Shown here in pieces: positions 60,901 to 64,000 of a stretch of 64,000 nucleotides of DNA. Numbering within the stretch: the first letter of the stretch is position 1; every line of letters begins with the position of its first letter. The position numbers and the translations under genes are program-made. The notes under the pieces were generated by a model. The model was given only the letters and a program-made list of their open reading frames with translations. It was not told where the DNA came from and ran no database searches. The stretch covers positions 62,001 to 126,000 of the forward strand of contig NZ_CP023676.1 in assembly GCF_003030305.1 (NCBI RefSeq). The letters run 5' to 3'. Origin of the DNA: Cutibacterium acnes. Its GTDB lineage: Bacteria > Actinomycetota > Actinomycetes > Propionibacteriales > Propionibacteriaceae.

Positions 60901-61841
60901 TGGGCGGCCTGGGTGGCAACGTCCATCGCCCCCATACCCTGGGCCTTCCATGCCGCCAACGGGGCGTAGGAGGTCAAGGCGTGCAGCACGCTCACCCCAA
61001 GTTTCGGATAGGCGTCCGCGTTGGCAGGTACGCCGGCGGTCATGGACATGCCGTGGACGTCGATCAGGGTGTCGATGACGCGGTTGCCATCATCGTCGCG
61101 TAGCAGAGTTTCGAGGGTTTGGGCCATGCTGGGGTTACCGCGGCGGGCGTCAGGAAGACGCAAACAGAAGAACGGCACAGTGTTGGCGTCGAGTCCCTCG
61201 ATGGCCTCGATCAGGGCTTCGATGTGCGCGGTGTTGTGCTCCAGCCAGTAGCTGCGCGGGAAGGTGATCCCAACGGTGGGCAGATCGGGGTCCAGATGGT
61301 GCCGGTACTCGGCCAGGTTGGTGAACAGGCCGTGACGTGGATGCCAGATCCCCTCGGTGGGGGCGGGGATGACGTCGGGGATGGGGGCTGACCCGCCCCG
61401 CACCCGGTCGACGAGGATCCGTAGCGCCGCCTCGACGTTGTCCGGGCCGCCCATCTTCAGCAGCCCGATGAGACCCCTCCAGGTGCCGTCGTCGAGCCCG
61501 CTGGCCCAGTCCTGGGCGGCCAAGAGCCCGTCATCGTCACCGGAGGTGGGTTGGATGTGGATCCACGGCAGCGGCAGACCGGATTCGCGACGGTTTTTCC
61601 ACGCCTCGACCAGAGCGGGCCATGCCGGGCAGGAAGTGGTACCGCCGTGGAAACTAAGCACGATGGCGTCACTGCGGGCGGCCGCCTGGGCGAAGGCGCG
61701 GGCTAGTTCCGGGTCGGTGATCTGATCCTTGGTGCGGCCGAAGAGGGTGATGTCGAGACCACGAGTGCGTAGCCGTGACAAGGCTTGGCTGACGAGGGTG
61801 AGTTCGCCGCCGGTGGCCGAGAAGAAGCTCAGGGTGGTCAT
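57936..61841 (-). CDS. CobN-like chelatase large subunit
   Basis: A 1301-residue CobN/ChlH/BchH-class protein, the tetrapyrrole-binding subunit of ATP-dependent chelatases. Typical stretches include FHGGTTSCPAWPALVEAW, VGITFPRSYWLEHNTAHIEA, HVGTHGSLEWLPGKGLGLS and GVVVWGTPNMRSGGADIAE. ATG 61841 has GGAAAG about seven bases upstream and overlaps the radical SAM stop (ATGA). Length matches CobN. Known relatives insert cobalt in aerobic B12 synthesis, magnesium or nickel in other tetrapyrroles, and CobN-like HmuS proteins of anaerobes take part in heme iron release. Here the neighbours are FecCD-type uptake genes and not cob genes, so a heme or metallo-tetrapyrrole role is favoured (inference). 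Confidence 0.92.
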   Translation of the reverse strand: MTTLSFFSATGGELTLVSQALSRLRTRGLDITLFGRTKDQITDPELARAFAQAAARSDAIVLSFHGGTTSCPAWPALVEAWKNRRESGLPLPWIHIQPTSGDDDGLLAAQDWASGLDDGTWRGLIGLLKMGGPDNVEAALRILVDRVRGGSAPIPDVIPAPTEGIWHPRHGLFTNLAEYRHHLDPDLPTVGITFPRSYWLEHNTAHIEALIEAIEGLDANTVPFFCLRLPDARRGNPSMAQTLETLLRDDDGNRVIDTLIDVHGMSMTAGVPANADAYPKLGVSVLHALTSYAPLAAWKAQGMGAMDVATQAAQPEFDGALITKFLATREVDRVDDLTGAVVPHMVPVPGRPEAMAELALSWARLARTSANQRKVAIVFHHHPPRNDRIGCATGLDTFESVRRLLVRMAEDGYDVPEQFDSADNLAQVLLSSLTCDQRWLTPEQMYQRAEVHADLATSRSWYRALPASVRESMDRAWGPHPGSLFVHHDEFSFAGHLDGNVLLTIQPPRGNFEAVTDSDIHDPLLPPPHHYLAHYRWIRDVFKADAVIHVGTHGSLEWLPGKGLGLSEECYPELALDRMVNIYPYIINNPGEGTQAKRRSAAALIDHLTPPMRQAELYDSTAEIDRILREYAGAQSQSPQRARLVAEQVWDAVTKAGLDTDLGLTSADVDADPVEVLDRVHHHLLDLQDREISDGLHVLGQVVAGHDDPIAAKVEYVAQLTRQPNGPVPSLREAVLNAWGTSLDEVSARAGEPVPVTADLPDGLTGRQLMSEAHRRCVKLLTPVVVRHRDRHPDDTEAHDLAAQLCHEQLGAERGDVIETLTWVLTDLMPRLDATNNEIDAIMTALDGGFVAPGPSGAPSRGNAHILPSGRNFFSLDPQTMPTPTGWREGVELADQLLRGYAEAHPDQPWPRTVGVVVWGTPNMRSGGADIAEILYLMGVRPVWESSGLVSGLQIIEPCELGRPRIDVSPRISGLFRDAFPNLVEMIDRAVRMVAALPEPDDDNMLRAHVEADVVEMTARGIDVEQARRKATLRVFGCPPGGYGAGVEELIETKAWQDKADLGRAYIAASSHAYGEGVLGQVETERFTASLKRMDVTVKNEDTREYDMLSCTDFYNYYGGLIAAATTVRGEAPMSLVGDSSDPTRIATRTTTEEARLILRSRILNPSWIEGLQRHGYKGAGDLSAVLDILIGWDATADVVDDGLWERVARRYALDPAMQEWFRQVNPHALHNIVDKLLDAAQRHVWEANPSTVEELENTYADIEGTIEEVSDDPAIAPNTRVGAPPQNPAGGLDLSELGLI

Positions 61842-62932
61842 GATGCACTTTCCAGACGGGCGAGAGTGCTGTCGATGAGGCAGGTGAGGGGAGTCCGGCG
61901 CTGTTCCGGGTCGGCAAGGGCATTGGCCTCTACTCGGGATGGGCAATCGCCGGGGCATCGTCCGGCCAAGGCGCAGCGGTGGCAGGGTCCGCGCAGGGTG
62001 TGGCGATCTTGCGAGAAACGCCGTCGCAAGCTTTCCCAGTCGATGCTATGGACGGTTCCCGCCCGGGAAGCCATATCTCCGACAGCTTGAGAACAGGGGT
62101 AGACGCTGCCATCGGGTGCGACCGCCATTGATTCCCCGATCGCCGCATGGCAGTAGGGGTGGTTCGCCACCGGGAGCAGAGTGCGGCCCGCGGGGTCGAC
62201 GGCGCTGGTCGTGGGCACAGGACCACGGCGGAGAGCAGTCCTGACGGTCTCCAACTCCCGCCAGCGCAAGGGTGTGGCGCGCAGCGCGTTGATCTGTGCC
62301 AGCCGCCGGTGGAGCGTGGTGATTCCGTTGATGACGGCCTCGTCGCAGGGCACGAGTTCATCTCGCCCGGTTGCGCTCCCGATTGCCACAAGCGGGTCGA
62401 GTCCGAATCCGGTGACGTTGGGAAGCGCGGCGAGAGTGACGGCCAGCCCGTCTAGGTGATCGACGTTGAGGGCTGACAGCACTGTTGTCACCCGCACCGG
62501 GATGTCGGCGTGAGCGAGGGCGAGCAGGCCCCGGAAAGTCTGCGCCGCCGAACCGCGCGTCTTCTCGTGCACTGGGGGTGGCCCGTCGACGCTCACCCCG
62601 ACTCGGACGCTGTGGCGTTTCAGCATGGCGATGATGTCGCCGTCGAGGCGGGCGGCATTGGTCTGGATGCCGCAGGTGACCTTTCCCCACCGAATTTCCA
62701 CAACACGCTTGGCGACGTGCTCAATGAGGGAGGGCACCAGAGTCGGCTCCCCGCCGGCCAGTTGGACGTGGGCGGGCTGCCCGGTGGTGCGTACACCCTC
62801 GGCGACGAGGTCCAAGGCGGTGTCTGCCACCTCAACGGGCATCCGTCCGCCTCGACGGTCGCGGCGGTAACAGTAGGGACAAGTGAGATCGCAGGCCGCG
62901 GTCGGCCACAAGACGAGATAGCGCACGGTCAT
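61838..62932 (-). CDS. radical SAM protein with C-terminal SPASM-like cysteines
   Basis: A 364-residue radical SAM enzyme. CDLTCPYCYR near residue 14 binds the [4Fe-4S] cluster that cleaves SAM, and LAGGEPTLVPSLIEHV is the SAM-binding GGE motif. The C-terminal region has further Cys in VYPCSQAVG, then CHRCALAGRCPGDCPSR, consistent with a SPASM or twitch domain carrying auxiliary clusters. The start overlaps the ATPase stop and the stop overlaps CobN, so it belongs to the chelatase operon. SPASM enzymes often modify peptides; here a modification of a tetrapyrrole or metallophore is also possible. The substrate is unknown. Confidence 0.9.
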   Translation of the reverse strand: MTVRYLVLWPTAACDLTCPYCYRRDRRGGRMPVEVADTALDLVAEGVRTTGQPAHVQLAGGEPTLVPSLIEHVAKRVVEIRWGKVTCGIQTNAARLDGDIIAMLKRHSVRVGVSVDGPPPVHEKTRGSAAQTFRGLLALAHADIPVRVTTVLSALNVDHLDGLAVTLAALPNVTGFGLDPLVAIGSATGRDELVPCDEAVINGITTLHRRLAQINALRATPLRWRELETVRTALRRGPVPTTSAVDPAGRTLLPVANHPYCHAAIGESMAVAPDGSVYPCSQAVGDMASRAGTVHSIDWESLRRRFSQDRHTLRGPCHRCALAGRCPGDCPSRVEANALADPEQRRTPLTCLIDSTLARLESAS

Positions 62933-63930
62933 GACCGGGCACGCTCCCTGTGACGACCGATGAGATGCTCGTGGAGCTGGGAGAGGGTGGGTAGTACACA
63001 GTCGTCGACCGCCCAGCCTTCATCGGTGACTCCGATCGTTAGTACCTCGTCACCCGGCTGCTCAACGACCCGGTACCCGGATCGGGTCAGAACGTGGCGA
63101 GCGAGGTCGGCGTCTACACCGTGACCGACGACCCGTGCGACCGGGCGTCCGGAATCGGATTGCCAGAAGGTGAGGGTGCGAAGGTCGAAGGTGATCCCTT
63201 CGATACGGAAGGCTGCCTCAAGCGCACCGTTGCGGGCCAGGTCCTCCGGTGCCCCGATTACAACGTCGGTGTCGTGCCCGGCTACCCACAGGGTGTCGGC
63301 GTAACGCATCACCGGCTCGATGTCGTGGCTGCACACCACCACGGCGATGTTGCGCGCCGTGCATACCTCGCGCAGCATGCCGAGCAGGGCGATCCGTCCC
63401 GGTGGGTCGAGGAAAGAGGTCGGCTCGTCGAGCAGCAGTATGGACGGCTCCTGGGCCAGCGCCCGGGCCACCATCACCCGTTGACGCTGACCGTCCGACA
63501 GCTCACCGATGAAGGCGTCGGCCAAATCGGCAGCGCCCACCGCCGTCAGCGACTCGTCGATGACCGCATGGTCATGGGGCCGCAGCCGCCCACCGATGCC
63601 CGAATGTGGATGGCGCCCCAGCGAGACGACGTCGCGGCAGGTGAGCCGGGCCACCGACACCCGGTCGGTCAGCACGGTCGAGAGGGCTTGGGCGACCTGA
63701 CGGCGCGACATCCGGGACGTCGGGGTGCCGTTGATCCGCACCTCGCCGGCAAGGCTCGGCTGCAGTCCAGCGACCGAGCGCAGCAGGGTGGACTTTCCGG
63801 CACCGTTGGGCCCCACGAGCCCAATCATCTGCCCGGCAGCCACCGAACCCGTCACCCCCGACAGCACCCTCGTGACGTGGCGGCCCGAACGGTACCCGAC
63901 CGTCAGGTTCGACAGTGTGAGACCGGTCAT
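62929..63930 (-). CDS. FecE-type ABC importer ATPase with C-terminal extension
   Basis: A 333-residue importer ATPase, about 75 residues longer than usual. Walker A is GPNGAGKSTLLRSVAG, the signature is LSDGQRQRVMVARALAQ (Asp in place of the first Gly), Walker B is ILLLDEPTSFLDP, and the H-loop is VVCSHDIEPVM. Residues about 245-333 form an added C-terminal domain with little family similarity. It overlaps the upstream permease by ATGA and the radical SAM gene by four bases. It completes a metal-chelate or heme-type importer with the partial permease at the window edge. Confidence 0.93.
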   Translation of the reverse strand: MTGLTLSNLTVGYRSGRHVTRVLSGVTGSVAAGQMIGLVGPNGAGKSTLLRSVAGLQPSLAGEVRINGTPTSRMSRRQVAQALSTVLTDRVSVARLTCRDVVSLGRHPHSGIGGRLRPHDHAVIDESLTAVGAADLADAFIGELSDGQRQRVMVARALAQEPSILLLDEPTSFLDPPGRIALLGMLREVCTARNIAVVVCSHDIEPVMRYADTLWVAGHDTDVVIGAPEDLARNGALEAAFRIEGITFDLRTLTFWQSDSGRPVARVVGHGVDADLARHVLTRSGYRVVEQPGDEVLTIGVTDEGWAVDDCVLPTLSQLHEHLIGRHRERARS

Positions 63931-64000
63931 GTCGCCTCCGCCTCCCGGTACCAGCGGATGAGGATGACCATGACGACCGGCGCCCCGAAAACTGCGTTGA
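63927..64000 (-). CDS. FecCD-type permease, C-terminal end only
   Basis: Only the last 23 or so codons lie in the window, reading AVFGAPVVMVILIRWYREAE and then the stop. The GAP-V-hydrophobic-R pattern is the normal end of FecCD permeases. The stop overlaps the ATPase start by four bases, so the uptake permease is the upstream part of the chelatase operon. Confidence 0.8.
   Translation of the reverse strand, partial: NAVFGAPVVMVILIRWYREAEAT

Noticed and set aside
13-64000. Numerous long reading frames antisense or out of frame to the genes described (for example 1301-2044 and 2137-3444 on the minus strand)
   Set aside because: They are GC-driven shadows with low-complexity Arg/Ser/Pro/Ala-rich translations and no motifs, covering strongly supported genes.
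1-64000. tRNA, rRNA, CRISPR, insertion sequence or prophage features
   Set aside because: No cloverleaf-type sequence, rRNA motif, spaced repeat array, transposase or integrase was recognised anywhere in the window.

Overview
The window looks like a chromosomal segment of a high-GC, facultatively anaerobic skin actinobacterium, most likely Cutibacterium (Propionibacterium) acnes. This is an inference. It rests on the propionibacterial gene set (galacto-N-biose phosphorylase, aspartase with C4-dicarboxylate carrier, PPi-type-like phosphofructokinase, nitrite reductase), on GC-rich coding sequence, and on densely coupled genes with ATGA overlaps. I saw no rRNA, tRNA, CRISPR array, transposase or phage gene.

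Layout. 1-8.1 kb: alpha-mannoside/N-glycan block (GH38 mannosidase cut by the left edge, phosphodiesterase, HAD phosphatase, GH125 mannosidase; then a convergent GH20 hexosaminidase and a divergent PfkB kinase). 8.1-10.6 kb: orphan sensor kinase and UDP-glucose 4-epimerase. 10.7-16.7 kb: TetR regulator divergent from an MMPL transporter and a YhgE/Pip membrane protein. 16.7-18.9 kb: FtsX-type ABC transporter. 19.2-23.2 kb: methyltransferase and an AT-richer FecBCD-type importer. 23.2-28.5 kb: aldehyde dehydrogenase, ClC channel, glycogen phosphorylase. 28.5-29.5 kb: SatD/DUF3307-like pair. 29.7-40.3 kb: second host-glycan block (GH112 phosphorylase, ROK repressor, sugar ABC importer, LacI repressor, GH95 fucosidase broken at a G7 tract). 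40.6-41.8 kb: phosphofructokinase. 41.8-46.3 kb: nitrite reductase operon with a cysteine-rich HTH regulator and a membrane protein. 46.7-49.5 kb: aspartase plus Dcu carrier. 49.6-51.4 kb: acetyltransferase and catalase. 51.5 kb to the right edge: one long minus-strand operon.

The two glycan blocks fit stepwise dismantling of host glycoproteins. Mannosidases, hexosaminidase and fucosidase would trim the glycans, the ABC importer would bring in oligosaccharides, and GNB/LNB phosphorylase with GalE would feed galactose and hexosamine into glycolysis. Aspartase, Dcu and nitrite reductase suit anaerobic respiration; catalase suits exposure to air.

The best candidate for an under-described system is the right-hand operon of at least 12.5 kb. 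It contains a FecCD permease end, an ATPase with a C-terminal extension, a radical SAM protein, a CobN-like chelatase, a ChlI-ChlD fusion, a second ChlI, and two ABC exporter half-subunits whose nucleotide sites have decayed in a complementary way. All junctions overlap or are nearly contiguous. I suggest metal-tetrapyrrole or metallophore uptake and processing, possibly heme, rather than plain cobalamin synthesis. That is an inference. Other notable items are a three-part nitrite reductase with an internal twin-arginine-like segment, an MMPL transporter ending in a dead ABC-ATPase-like domain, and the G7 frameshift in the fucosidase.
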